Assembly: GCA_036337015.1 (NCBI GenBank)
Contig: JAYZEZ010000002.1
Location: 124,001-188,000 of the forward strand
DNA length: 64,000 bases
From: Casp-alpha2 sp036337015
GTDB lineage: Bacteria > Pseudomonadota > Alphaproteobacteria > Rhodospirillales > Casp-alpha2
Reading direction: 5' to 3'
The notes under the pieces were generated by a model that saw only the letters and a list, made by a program, of their open reading frames with translations, did not search any database and was not told the origin of the DNA. Both the position numbers and the translations under genes were made by a program. This document shows positions 53,938-63,219 of the stretch, in pieces; the first letter of the stretch is position 1; each line of letters opens with the position of its first letter.

Positions 53938-54444
53938 ATGCAAATTAAAGTATGTTCTAAAAAATGTTTAAGATGGAAAAGTCAAAATGTACAATGTGCA
54001 TTAGGCCGAAATGGCATCACGCTCAACAAAAAAGAGGGGGATGGGGCAACACCTGCTGGAATTTTTCCATTGCGACAAGTTTTTTTTAGAGCAGATCGCT
54101 TAAGAAAACCGAAAACAGCTCTCCCCATTAAAACACTTGAGCCACAAGATGGGTGGTCAGACGACCCAAGCGATCCAGCTTACAATACGCTAATTAAACG
54201 CCCTTATCGTTACCAACACGAAGCATTGTGGCGCGATGATCATGTTTATGATGTTATTGTTGAGCTAGGTCAAAATGATAATCCGCCTAAACCTGGTTAT
54301 GGTAGTGCTATTTTTCTTCATGTAGCTCAACCAGATTTTAGTCCAACAGAGGGCTGTATTGCAGTAAAATTAGAGGATTTGCTATTGTTACTTACTGATT
54401 GTAATAAATTAACAACAATTAACATTTTAAATCTGAACAATTAA
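53938..54444 (+). CDS. L,D-transpeptidase (YkuD) family protein
   Basis: A 168-residue YkuD-fold enzyme that would crosslink or modify peptidoglycan. GDGATPAGIFPLRQ is the conserved early motif, FLHVAQPDFSPTEGCIAV carries the catalytic His and Cys of the H-x-SxGC signature, and YNTLIKRPY lies between. No signal peptide is visible at this start, as in several alphaproteobacterial members, so export or start needs care. It follows the unknown repeat protein and is convergent with yggS. Confidence 0.85.
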   Translation: MQIKVCSKKCLRWKSQNVQCALGRNGITLNKKEGDGATPAGIFPLRQVFFRADRLRKPKTALPIKTLEPQDGWSDDPSDPAYNTLIKRPYRYQHEALWRDDHVYDVIVELGQNDNPPKPGYGSAIFLHVAQPDFSPTEGCIAVKLEDLLLLLTDCNKLTTINILNLNN

Positions 54445-54468
54445 ACAGTAAGTCGCTAGTTTAAATGC

Positions 54469-55164
54469 TTACAGAGCCTCTTCAATTGGACGATTTCCAA
54501 ATACAACTGTCCCAATGCGAATATGAGTCGCCCCAAAACTAATTGCTGTTTCAAAATCTGCGCTCATTCCCATACTTAAATTTTTCAATCCATTACGTTT
54601 TGCAATTTCTCTAAGAAAAGCAAAGTGCAAAGCACTTTCCTCCTCCTGAGGTGGAACACACATAAGGCCAATTAAAGGAAGATCTAAATTATCCCTGCAT
54701 TCAGTAATTAAAGAATCCGCCTCTTTAGGAAGAACACCACTTTTCTGAGATTCTTCTCCGGTGTTAACCTGAATAAAGCAATGCGGCCTACAAGCAGACT
54801 TATCCATTTCTTTGGCAACTTTACGGGCAATATCTACACGATCTATTGTATGAATATATTTAAAGGTCTTAACTGCACGAGCAACTTTATTTCCCTGTAA
54901 AGACCCAACGAAATGCAATTCAATATCGTTAAATTTTTCCTTTAGGGGGGGCCATTTGTCCAAAGCCTCTTGCAACCTATTTTCTCCAAATACCCTATGT
55001 CCTGCATCTAGGGCCATTTGCACCCTTGTAACAGAATGGTTTTTAGAAATGGCAATCTTGGTTACAGAGCCAACACTACGTCCTGAAGAAATTAAAGCCT
55101 CGTTAACTAAATCATCAATTTTATTTAGTGCTGTTGATATATCATTATTAGGATTCAAACTCAT
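54469..55164 (-). CDS. yggS: YggS/PLPBP family pyridoxal phosphate homeostasis protein
   Basis: A 231-residue PLP-binding barrel protein that buffers PLP and affects amino-acid metabolism. TKIAISKNHSVTRVQMALDA has the PLP lysine, FGENRLQEALDKW and LHFVGSLQGNK the barrel motifs, and LSMGMSADFETAISFGATHI with RIGTVVFGNR the phosphate site. Length is standard. It is a single gene, divergent from the ThiE-like gene. Confidence 0.95.
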   Translation of the reverse strand: MSLNPNNDISTALNKIDDLVNEALISSGRSVGSVTKIAISKNHSVTRVQMALDAGHRVFGENRLQEALDKWPPLKEKFNDIELHFVGSLQGNKVARAVKTFKYIHTIDRVDIARKVAKEMDKSACRPHCFIQVNTGEESQKSGVLPKEADSLITECRDNLDLPLIGLMCVPPQEEESALHFAFLREIAKRNGLKNLSMGMSADFETAISFGATHIRIGTVVFGNRPIEEAL

Positions 55165-55299
55165 TGCTAATTTCTTTATCTTTTAAATTTTGCTTCCTTG
55201 CCTCTAAAGTAACCGCCATATTATTAAATTTAAAGGCGAGAATATTAAAAACTTACTTAACAATACAGGCTAATATAATTAAAGGTATCTAACTAACTG

Positions 55300-55869
55300 A
55301 TGAAAAGCACGGCACTACCCAAACTAATTTTTATGACTGACGAAAGTCGACAGAAAGACCCTTTTCCAACCGTACGTTGCTTGCCATCCGGAAGTGCTGT
55401 TATTCTACGCCATTATAAAGATCCTACTCGTGTTGAATTAGCGACTCGTCTTATCAATGAAACAAGAGGGAAAAAAATCAAAATTTTAATCTCTGGAGAT
55501 ATTCGTTTAGCAACAAAGGTTGGTGCTCAGGGAATTCATATCCCTGAATTTATGGCCCAACATTGTAGCTGGACATGGCAAAACTGGAGAAAACCAACTT
55601 GGCTCATAACTGCAGCCGCTCATTCACCAAAAGCATTGATCCGTGCTAAAAAATTAGGTGCTCATGCAGCATTATTATCTCCCGTTTTTTCAACAAACTC
55701 ACATCCTAACGCACCCCCATTAGGCGTGCTTAAATTTACTGCTTGGTGCAAAAAAAGCCCTCTTACAGTTTATGCCTTAGGTGGAGTAACACAAACTAAT
55801 GCTAGGCGACTAAAAAACAGTAACATACAAGGAATAGCTGGAATCAGTGCTTTTATAGACAAACACTGA
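55300..55869 (+). CDS. Thiamine phosphate synthase-like (ThiE/TenI) protein
   Basis: A 189-residue TIM-barrel of the TMP-TENI family, somewhat short. FMTDESRQKDPFPTVR opens it, VILRHYKDP carries the strand-2 arginine, KVGAQGIHIPE matches ThiE's ADGVHLGQ region, and LLSPVFSTNSHPNAPPLG matches GPIFPTxTK. ALGGVTQTNARRL closes the barrel. The pyrophosphate lysine of ThiE is not obvious, so a TenI-like or divergent role is possible. No other thi gene is near. Confidence 0.75.
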   Translation: MKSTALPKLIFMTDESRQKDPFPTVRCLPSGSAVILRHYKDPTRVELATRLINETRGKKIKILISGDIRLATKVGAQGIHIPEFMAQHCSWTWQNWRKPTWLITAAAHSPKALIRAKKLGAHAALLSPVFSTNSHPNAPPLGVLKFTAWCKKSPLTVYALGGVTQTNARRLKNSNIQGIAGISAFIDKH

Positions 55870-55972
55870 CTAATATTAAAAAATTACTATTATGATATTT
55901 TTAAGAAAAGCCTTCTGGAGTTTATAAGAAAAAATACCTACAATATTAAAAAATGGGATGTATTTTTAATTT

Positions 55973-56557
55973 ATGAAAATTAATAAACTAAATTTAAAAT
56001 TTTTATTAGTGATGTTTTTTAGCCTTAGCATCATGTCATTAACCGGTTGCGGAATGTATGACGAGTATGTAGGCGGCGGTAGCAACACGAATAAAGAAGA
56101 CAATACACAAGCAGACTATCATGATGAAACACCTATTGATGAAATTGATTACACCAAAAGGGATACACTCTTCGGCAAGGGCGGCCTAGATAACATCTTT
56201 GGAGGCGGTAGTAAGCAGCCAGGTGGCGGAGAGCTGGGGGTTAATAGTTTTTTATGGCGAGCATCTTTAGATACTATCGCTTTTATGCCGGTTAGTTCTG
56301 CCGACCCTTTTGGAGGTGTAATAATAACCGACTGGTATTCTCCCAGTGAAGCCCCTAATGAGCGATTTAAACTTAATGTTTATATTTTGGATAAAACGCT
56401 CCGTGCCGATGGAATAAGAGTTTCCGCCTTTCGTCAAGTACAAGACCGATTAGGAAATTGGAAAGACTCTGGCATACCAGATAAAACAGGCACTAAAATA
56501 GAGGATGCAATTCTTATAAGAGCAAGACAATTACGCAATCAGTCTAAAAATGAATAA
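55973..56557 (+). CDS. DUF3576 family lipoprotein
   Basis: A 194-residue lipoprotein. Residues 1-25 form a signal with lipobox LTGC (Cys at about 26). A flexible Gly/Asn/Asp-rich stretch follows, then the DUF3576 domain: LWRASLDTIAFMPVSSADPF, GGVIITDWYS, and RADGIRVSAFRQV to IRARQLRNQ. It is probably anchored in the outer membrane. In alphaproteobacteria this gene commonly precedes leuS and lptE, as here. The function is unknown. Confidence 0.88.
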   Translation: MKINKLNLKFLLVMFFSLSIMSLTGCGMYDEYVGGGSNTNKEDNTQADYHDETPIDEIDYTKRDTLFGKGGLDNIFGGGSKQPGGGELGVNSFLWRASLDTIAFMPVSSADPFGGVIITDWYSPSEAPNERFKLNVYILDKTLRADGIRVSAFRQVQDRLGNWKDSGIPDKTGTKIEDAILIRARQLRNQSKNE

Positions 56558-56687
56558 TTTTAATTGGCACAAAAAATTCTTTAGCTAAATGAAAATTTTA
56601 TTTCCATACCATAATGAATTAGCCTGGGCAAAAAATAGCCAAGAGAATTCAAATCAAAAATTTTATAATTGAGTTCGTTTAATTAAA

Positions 56688-59231
56688 ATGTCCCGTTACA
56701 ATTTCAAGGAAACAGAATCTAAGTGGCAATCCATATGGGAACAGCGCCATAGCTTTCAGGTTGAAAAAGATCCTACTAAATTAAAATACTATGTTTTAGA
56801 AATGTTCCCATATCCTTCTGGTCGGATACATATGGGGCACGTGCGTAACTATACATTAGGTGATGTAGTTGCCCGGTATAAAAGGGCACAAGGCTTTAAT
56901 GTGCTTCACCCAATGGGTTGGGATGCTTTTGGCTTACCAGCAGAAAATGCGGCTATAGCTAATAAGGTTCCCCCTACAGTATGGACCCATGAAAATATTT
57001 CAACAATGCGAAATCAGCTGAAATCAATGGGATTGTCTTATGATTGGTCACGTGAAGTTGCAACTTGTGATAAAAACTATTACCGACACGAACAAAAAAT
57101 TTTTCTGGAATTCCTTAATGCTGGATTAGTTTATCAAAAGGAGTCTTGGGTTAATTGGGATCCAAAAGAAAATACAGTTTTAGCAAATGAACAAGTAATT
57201 GATGGCAAGGGTTGGCGATCAGGCGCGGATGTCGAAAGACGTTTATTTTCTCAATGGTTCTTAAAAATTACTGATTTTTCCAAGGACCTTTTAGATGGTC
57301 TTAGGCCCTTAGATCGCTGGCCTGATAAAGTTCGTCTGATGCAAGAAAAATGGATAGGTCGATCAGAGGGCGCAACTATTTATTTTAAAATCGAAAACAG
57401 TGATCAGAAACTTGAAGTATATACGACTAGGCCCGACACTATTTTTGGTGCTTCATTTTGTGCAATTTCACCAAATCACCCCCTTGCATTAAAGTTAAGT
57501 GACAAAAATCCGGATTTACAAACTTTTATTGCTGAATGCAGCCGCTTAGGCACTAGTGAAGCTTCTATTGAAACTGCAGAGAAATTAGGGGTCTTTTCTG
57601 GAGTAAATGTTCATCACCCTTTTTTAAAAGAAAAAATTCTTCCTATTTACATAGCTAACTTTGTTTTAATGGACTACGGGACTGGTGCAATTTTTGGCTG
57701 CCCGGCCCATGACCAACGAGATTTAGATTTTGCAAGAAAATATGGGTTGGACGTCATACCGGTTGTTGCTCCCCAAGATTTAGATCACGATGATTATATG
57801 ATTAAAAACGAAGCCTTCATTGAAGATGGAGTTTTAATAAATTCAATGTTTTTAAATGGGCTTAATATAGATGATGCCAAAAAAACCATTATAGAAATAC
57901 TTGAAAAGGAAGGTTCGGGTAGAGCAACTGAAAATTTTCGTCTTCGCGATTGGGGTGTTTCTAGACAACGTTATTGGGGATGTCCTATTCCGATCATTCA
58001 TTGTGATAAATGTGGTGCGGTTCCAGTACCAAAAGAGGAGTTGCCAGTTGAATTACCCGATGATGTAAATTTTGATTTTCCTGGTAATCCACTTGAAAAT
58101 CACCCTACATGGAAAAAAGTCTGCTGTCCTTTATGTAAAAAAGCAGCCTTAAGAGAAACTGATACTTTCGATACATTTTTTGAATCTTCTTGGTATTTTG
58201 CTCGTTTTTGTTCACCTAAAGCAGACAGCGCATTCGAACAAAGCGATGCCGACTATTGGCTACCTGTAGATCAGTATATTGGGGGCATTGAACATGCTAT
58301 TCTTCACCTTTTATACTCCCGTTTTTTTACTCGTGCATTACAGAAAATCGGATACCTCAATATTTCTGAGCCGTTCGAAGGCCTCTTAACCCAAGGAATG
58401 GTTTGCCACGAAACATATAAAAATAATGAAGGTGACTGGCTGTTCCCTCACGAAGCAGATCAATACAAAGAATCTAAAAAATCAGTTTTAGTTGGCCGAT
58501 CAGAAAAAATGAGCAAATCAAAAAAAAATGTTGTAGATCCCGAAACTATAATCGACACATATGGCGCTGATACCGCTAGACTCTTTATGCTATCAGATAG
58601 TCCACCAGAACGTGATTTAGACTGGACTGATTCAGGAATTGAAGGAGCTTGGCGTTATGTTAATCGACTATGGAGATTGGTTAATCAGTCAAAAAACATT
58701 ATTTCAAATTTAAACGATACCCGCCCAGGGATACTAAGCGAGAATTCTCAAAATATGTTCAAAAAGCTTCATAGAACGATTGATGGCGTTTCTAAAGATC
58801 TTGACAAATTTCATTTTAATAAAGCAGTTGCACGAATACGAGAATTCACTAATGATCTGGAAGCATTCTCAGACGTAGAAGAAAATGCTAATTGGGTGCG
58901 CCGGCAAAGTCTTGAAGCTATAATATGCCTCATTGGTCCAATGTTACCACATCTGGGAGAAGAATTATGGTATACTTTAGGCTACAAAACGCTTTTGGTT
59001 GACACACCTTGGCCTCAGGCTGATCCAGAAATGCTAGTGGAAGAAAACATGACTGTTGGGGTGCAAATAAATGGTAAATTACGCGGAACAATTCAATTGC
59101 CTAAGGATTGCAATGATAAAACAGCAGAAGAAATGGCTTTAAATCTAGAAAATGTTAAAACTATTATCGGGTCAAACAATATTCGTAAAATTATCGTCGT
59201 TCCGAATCGGATTATAAATGTCGTTATTTAA
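56688..59231 (+). CDS. leuS: Leucyl-tRNA synthetase
   Basis: An 847-residue class I enzyme. MFPYPSGRIHMGHVRNYTLG holds HMGH and EKMSKSKKN the KMSKS loop; the CP1 editing domain has YTTRPDTIFGASF and NFVLMDYGTGAIFGCPAHDQ; SWYFARFCSP and the C-terminal VQINGKLRG are standard. Its last bases overlap the start of lptE by 14. Length fits bacterial LeuRS. Confidence 0.98.
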   Translation: MSRYNFKETESKWQSIWEQRHSFQVEKDPTKLKYYVLEMFPYPSGRIHMGHVRNYTLGDVVARYKRAQGFNVLHPMGWDAFGLPAENAAIANKVPPTVWTHENISTMRNQLKSMGLSYDWSREVATCDKNYYRHEQKIFLEFLNAGLVYQKESWVNWDPKENTVLANEQVIDGKGWRSGADVERRLFSQWFLKITDFSKDLLDGLRPLDRWPDKVRLMQEKWIGRSEGATIYFKIENSDQKLEVYTTRPDTIFGASFCAISPNHPLALKLSDKNPDLQTFIAECSRLGTSEASIETAEKLGVFSGVNVHHPFLKEKILPIYIANFVLMDYGTGAIFGCPAHDQRDLDFARKYGLDVIPVVAPQDLDHDDYMIKNEAFIEDGVLINSMFLNGLNIDDAKKTIIEILEKEGSGRATENFRLRDWGVSRQRYWGCPIPIIHCDKCGAVPVPKEELPVELPDDVNFDFPGNPLENHPTWKKVCCPLCKKAALRETDTFDTFFESSWYFARFCSPKADSAFEQSDADYWLPVDQYIGGIEHAILHLLYSRFFTRALQKIGYLNISEPFEGLLTQGMVCHETYKNNEGDWLFPHEADQYKESKKSVLVGRSEKMSKSKKNVVDPETIIDTYGADTARLFMLSDSPPERDLDWTDSGIEGAWRYVNRLWRLVNQSKNIISNLNDTRPGILSENSQNMFKKLHRTIDGVSKDLDKFHFNKAVARIREFTNDLEAFSDVEENANWVRRQSLEAIICLIGPMLPHLGEELWYTLGYKTLLVDTPWPQADPEMLVEENMTVGVQINGKLRGTIQLPKDCNDKTAEEMALNLENVKTIIGSNNIRKIIVVPNRIINVVI

Positions 59232-59718
59232 AAAAATTTTATACGTTTTTGCTCTTTTTGCTACACAAGGGTGTGGATTCCAGCCTGTATATAATAGCGG
59301 GGATCGGGAGAGTTTTCCAGAATTTGCCCAAATCATAATAAATCAAATTCCCAACAGAAATGGACAAATCCTTCGCAACCATCTCTTATTTGCGCTCAAT
59401 CCAACTGGGCGCAAATTAAAACCAGTTTATAATTTAAATATTAAGCTTTCTGAAAACACAACATCATTGGCAGTTCGCAAAAGCGCTTTTGCAACACGTG
59501 CTAATTTAACAGTTAGCACTAAATTTAATTTAAACAGGATTAAAGATAACAAGTCTCTTTATTCTGGAACGTCTAATATTACTGTCAGTTATAATATACT
59601 GGATACTGAGTATGCCACCCTTGCCGTTAAAAAAAATGCTGTAACTCGTGGGTTACTTGAGGTCAGTCAATCTATACATAATCAGCTAGGGTTCTACTTT
59701 TCGCGTATACATAACTAG
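59218..59718 (+). CDS. lptE: LPS-assembly lipoprotein LptE
   Basis: A 166-residue outer-membrane lipoprotein that plugs LptD for LPS export. The signal ends at lipobox ATQGC (Cys at about 19), followed by GFQPVYNSG, typical of alphaproteobacterial LptE. SLAVRKSAFATRANLTVS and the C-terminal SIHNQLGFYF fit. It overlaps leuS and precedes holA by 15 bases, the classic leuS-lptE-holA order. LPS export matches the rich glycan gene content of the window. Confidence 0.9.
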   Translation: MSLFKKILYVFALFATQGCGFQPVYNSGDRESFPEFAQIIINQIPNRNGQILRNHLLFALNPTGRKLKPVYNLNIKLSENTTSLAVRKSAFATRANLTVSTKFNLNRIKDNKSLYSGTSNITVSYNILDTEYATLAVKKNAVTRGLLEVSQSIHNQLGFYFSRIHN

Positions 59719-59733
59719 TGAATTATTTTAGAA

Positions 59734-60771
59734 ATGAAAATTTCTGGATCCCGTATTTCTAATTTTTTAAAGCAACCCCAAGAAAAAATCTTAGGTGTTT
59801 TATTTTTTGGCCCGGACCAAGGTCTAGTAAAAGAAAGGTCGAAGCACATAACTAAGTCAGTTATAGAAGATTTGAAAGATCCCTTTAGAGTTAACGAGCT
59901 TACACCAGCAGAACTTAAAGAAAATCCTCCCCTTTTAATAGATCAAGCTTCTCAATTGTCTTTTAGTGCTGGCAAAAAAGTTATTCGTGTTGTTGACGCC
60001 AATGATGCCCTTTCGGATATTTTTAAAAAATTTTTATCCAGCTCTAGTAATCATACACTAGTTGTTGCAGAAGCTGGTAATCTTACGCCTCGATCTTCTT
60101 TAAGAAAGCTATTTGAAAACTCAAAGGTAGGCGCTGCCATTGGTTGTTATGAAGATGATGCTAATACGTTAGAATCTGTAATTAAAGAAACTCTTCAACA
60201 TTTTAAGTTAACAGTCTCAAGGGATGTTTTATCCTTTCTCACCAGTAATCTTGGATCTAATCGACTTGTAACACGTAGCGAATTAGAAAAACTCGCACTT
60301 TATGTAACTGCAAACAAAAAACATGAGGGTAAAATTTCTATTGATGATGTTATAGCCTGTATTGGTGACAGCGCTGCAAACTCTATGGATCTTTTGGTCT
60401 ATGCAATGGCTGATGGTAATTTAAAAGCTCTTGATACATTGTTATATAAGTCCTTTGAGATCGGCACAAATAACGTCAGTATACTAAGAGCTGTGCAACG
60501 CCATCTACAAAATTTGCACCTTGTTATTGGAAGGGTTGAGAGTGGTCTACCAATTGAAAAAGCAATTGCAACAATACGTCCACCCATAATCTTCAAATAT
60601 AAACCTCAATTTCGCTTGCAAGTGAATAAATGGAAACGGCAAAACCTTAACATAGCTCTCGAACTAATTACCAAAACCGAATTAAATTGTAAATCTAATG
60701 GTTTTCCAAGTAACGCTGGATGCCATCGTGCCTTAATGCGTATAGCGCAAAATGCTCGTAATTTAAGTTAG
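59734..60771 (+). CDS. holA: DNA polymerase III delta subunit
   Basis: A 345-residue clamp-loader subunit. ILGVLFFGPDQGLVKERSKH is the opening AAA-like part, FSAGKKVIRVVDANDAL and LVVAEAGNLTPRSSLRKLFE follow, and FLTSNLGSNRLVTRSELEKL marks domain II. The C-terminal collar domain includes ILRAVQRHLQNLHLV. It ends the leuS operon and is convergent with parB with an 18-base gap. Confidence 0.94.
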   Translation: MKISGSRISNFLKQPQEKILGVLFFGPDQGLVKERSKHITKSVIEDLKDPFRVNELTPAELKENPPLLIDQASQLSFSAGKKVIRVVDANDALSDIFKKFLSSSSNHTLVVAEAGNLTPRSSLRKLFENSKVGAAIGCYEDDANTLESVIKETLQHFKLTVSRDVLSFLTSNLGSNRLVTRSELEKLALYVTANKKHEGKISIDDVIACIGDSAANSMDLLVYAMADGNLKALDTLLYKSFEIGTNNVSILRAVQRHLQNLHLVIGRVESGLPIEKAIATIRPPIIFKYKPQFRLQVNKWKRQNLNIALELITKTELNCKSNGFPSNAGCHRALMRIAQNARNLS

Positions 60772-60789
60772 TTAAAATATATAAAAGAC

Positions 60790-61704
60790 TTAATTGAAAG
60801 ATGATTTAACTGCATTTTTATCAATTTTTAAAGCGCCACCATTATTTACACGTGACAAAATTTCATCCAGCTGATCTAAGGTTTCATAATCAATAGTTAA
60901 TGCTCCACCCGTCTTATTAATTTTTATTGTGACTTTAAGCCCTAGTAGATTTGTTAAGTCCCTTTCAAGAGCTATGGTGTTAACATCCTTAATTATTCTC
61001 TTTTTAGGAGAAGCAATTTCCTTTTGTTTTAATTTTACCAACTTTTCGGTTTGTCGTACATTTAACCCTTGATCAACCACTTTCTTAGCTATTGTTAATT
61101 GATCAGGTGTATTTAACAAAGCTCTGGCATGGCCAGGTGATAGTTTGTTTTGCTCAAGTAATTTTTTTACAGCCTCAGGAAGGCTCAAAAGTCTAATGAT
61201 GTTTGCTACATGGCTTCTGCTTTTACCAACAGTTTTAGATAGCTCCTCTTGTGTATGAGAAAATTCTTCTATTAAGCGTTGGTATCCCTTTGCTTCTTCT
61301 AAAACCGACAAGTCTTGGCGCTGAAGATTTTCCACCAAACCTAATTCTAAGGCTTCTTGATCTGTTGATTCTTTAATAATAACAGGAACTTCATGAATCT
61401 TAGCCATTTGTGCTGCACGCCATCTTCGTTCACCAGCAATTATTTCAAAGCTTGCATTACTGTCTGAAATGCGACGCACTAAAAGAGGTTGAATTATCCC
61501 ATTTTTAAGTATTGATTGTGCTAATTCTTTAATTTTTATATCATCCATACCGTGGCGTGGTTGATAATGGCCGGGTTTAAGGTTTTCAATAGGAACTTGC
61601 CGCGTTCCATTAGCAGAACCAAGACCAATTTGCTCTTTAACGTCTTCCCCTAATAATGAAGAAAGGCCGCGTCCTAAACTTTTCCGTTTTTTTTCTAATG
61701 TCAT
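60790..61704 (-). CDS. parB: Chromosome partitioning protein ParB
   Basis: A 304-residue CTP-dependent DNA clamp that loads at parS. KRKSLGRGLSSLLGED at the N-terminus is the ParA-contact part; PGHYQPR and GERRWRAAQMAKIHEVPV form the CTP-binding ParB/Srx region; the helix-turn-helix is SQEELSKTVGKSRSHVAN-like HTQEELSKTVGKSRSHVAN; a leucine-rich dimer domain ends it. It overlaps the parA stop by ATGA. Confidence 0.97.
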   Translation of the reverse strand: MTLEKKRKSLGRGLSSLLGEDVKEQIGLGSANGTRQVPIENLKPGHYQPRHGMDDIKIKELAQSILKNGIIQPLLVRRISDSNASFEIIAGERRWRAAQMAKIHEVPVIIKESTDQEALELGLVENLQRQDLSVLEEAKGYQRLIEEFSHTQEELSKTVGKSRSHVANIIRLLSLPEAVKKLLEQNKLSPGHARALLNTPDQLTIAKKVVDQGLNVRQTEKLVKLKQKEIASPKKRIIKDVNTIALERDLTNLLGLKVTIKINKTGGALTIDYETLDQLDEILSRVNNGGALKIDKNAVKSSFN

Positions 61705-62513
61705 AAGTTAAGTCGCCTTTCGCGATGAATTACTTCGCTTGCAAGACTAAGATACGCTTGAGAACCTGGACAGTTCAAATCATATATTATTACAGGACGA
61801 CCATGAGATGGGGCTTCGGAAACTCTCACATTCCGTGGAATAACAGTCTTATAAACCTTATCACCAAAATGCTCGCGCACATCATCTGCAACAAGACCAG
61901 ATAGACTATTGCGCTTATCGTGCATAGTTAAAACAATGCCTTGTATTTCAAGATCAGGATTAAACGCTCCTTTAACTCGTTCAATAGTGTTAACTAACTG
62001 GCTAACGCCTTCGAGAGCAAAAAACTCACATTGCAAAGGAACAAGAATTGCTTGTGAGGCAACGAGCGCGTTAATCGTAAGCAACCCGAGAGCTGGTGGA
62101 CAGTCAATAAGCACATAGTCAAATTCGTTAGCTTCATCACGTAACGTCTCACGCAATCGAAACTCTCTGCGTTCCATATCAACGAGCTCAATTTCTGCGC
62201 CTGACAAGTCAACGCCTGAAGGCATAATTTGAAGACCAGGAATTTCTGTACTTTGTATTGCCTCCGAAACACGGGATTCGCCTATAAGCACATGATATGA
62301 ATTACATTCTCGCTTGCTTCTTGGTATGCCAAGACCTGTACTAGCATTACCTTGAGGGTCTAAGTCTACAATTAAAACTGACTGTTGAATTGCTGCGAGC
62401 GCCGTAGCAAGATTAATCGTGGTAGTAGTTTTACCCACTCCACCTTTTTGGTTTGCGATAGAAATAATCCGCGATGGGCGAAGGTTCTTAGAAGATTCTC
62501 TAGTGTTAATCAT
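61701..62513 (-). CDS. parA: Chromosome partitioning ATPase ParA (Soj)
   Basis: A 270-residue deviant-Walker ATPase that moves ParB-parS complexes over the nucleoid. ISIANQKGGVGKTTTTINLA is the Walker A, VLIVDLDPQGNASTGLGI the A' motif and VLIDCPPALGLLTINAL Walker B. HGRPVIIYDLNCPGSQAYL is the usual C-terminus. It overlaps the end of rsmG by eight bases. Confidence 0.97.
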   Translation of the reverse strand: MINTRESSKNLRPSRIISIANQKGGVGKTTTTINLATALAAIQQSVLIVDLDPQGNASTGLGIPRSKRECNSYHVLIGESRVSEAIQSTEIPGLQIMPSGVDLSGAEIELVDMERREFRLRETLRDEANEFDYVLIDCPPALGLLTINALVASQAILVPLQCEFFALEGVSQLVNTIERVKGAFNPDLEIQGIVLTMHDKRNSLSGLVADDVREHFGDKVYKTVIPRNVRVSEAPSHGRPVIIYDLNCPGSQAYLSLASEVIHRERRLNL

Positions 62514-63126
62514 TAGAACTGATTTCTTCCAATTTAAGAACTCTCCCGGTTGAATTAGATGTACTCTTAATCACGGTTTCTTTCATAATCCAATTTATTT
62601 TTGCTCGCGTCAATTCATCTCTCCATTTTTTACCTTTTAAAAATAAACAGATCCCCCTCTTATCTAATATCGGGGTTGCAAACTGCAAAAGCTTCTCAAC
62701 AGAGGCAACCGCTCTAGCAACAATTATGTCACAAGAAAGGCCCTTTAATTCTTCGGTTCTTATATTATGAATAATGACATTGGCCTCAGTTGCTAAACTC
62801 ACCTCCCTTAAAAAGGCACACTTTTTTGCATTGCTTTCAATTAAATGTATATTGGTTTCTGTTTTACGCATAAAAATGGCTAACACCATCCCAGGAAACC
62901 CCGCCCCAGAACCAATGTCAGCTATATTCTTTGAATTTGGGTCTATAAAAGGAATAAGTTGCGTGGAATCTAATATATGACGACGCCAAACATCAAATAA
63001 ACTATCATTGCTAACTAAATTTACTTTAGATTGCCACTTTTTTAATTGGTCAACAAAAATATTTAGACGTATCATATCTTCGTTTGAGGCTCCGGAAATA
63101 TATTGAAATTTTTCAGGAGTTAACAT
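62506..63126 (-). CDS. rsmG: 16S rRNA (guanine-527-N7)-methyltransferase
   Basis: A 206-residue GidB protein. QLKKWQSKVNLVSNDSLFDV leads in, NIADIGSGAGFPGMVLAIFM binds SAM, and IIVARAVASVEKLLQFATPI and FLKGKKWRDELTRA match the family. Loss of it in other bacteria gives low-level streptomycin resistance. It sits between mnmG and parA as usual in alphaproteobacteria; a parS site lies 60-75 bases before its start. Confidence 0.96.
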   Translation of the reverse strand: MLTPEKFQYISGASNEDMIRLNIFVDQLKKWQSKVNLVSNDSLFDVWRRHILDSTQLIPFIDPNSKNIADIGSGAGFPGMVLAIFMRKTETNIHLIESNAKKCAFLREVSLATEANVIIHNIRTEELKGLSCDIIVARAVASVEKLLQFATPILDKRGICLFLKGKKWRDELTRAKINWIMKETVIKSTSNSTGRVLKLEEISSND

Positions 63127-63185
63127 AATTTTTTGCTTTTAAATGCCATTTTCCCAAACAACTTTTTAATTACAATAGCTATATT

Positions 63186-63201
63186 TGTTTCACGTGAAAC
63201 A
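63186..63201. other. parS site (ParB loading site)
   Basis: TGTTTCACGTGAAACA is a perfect 16-base palindrome and identical to the consensus bacterial parS. It lies in the gap between mnmG and rsmG, close to its own parAB genes. Such sites cluster near oriC, so the origin is probably not far. A short plus-strand frame starting MFHVKH here is only parS read as codons. Confidence 0.95.
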
Positions 63202-63219
63202 TTTTATGCTAAGCTTTTA

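Noticed and set aside
54446..54472. Possible terminator GTAAG...CTTAC between the L,D-transpeptidase and yggS
   Set aside because: The stem is only five bases with a long loop, overlaps the yggS stop and lacks a T-run.
56075..56083. GGCGGTAGC, a second ops-like core
   Set aside because: It lies inside the DUF3576 lipoprotein coding region in a Gly-rich stretch, is followed by AAC instead of NTG, and has no leader context.
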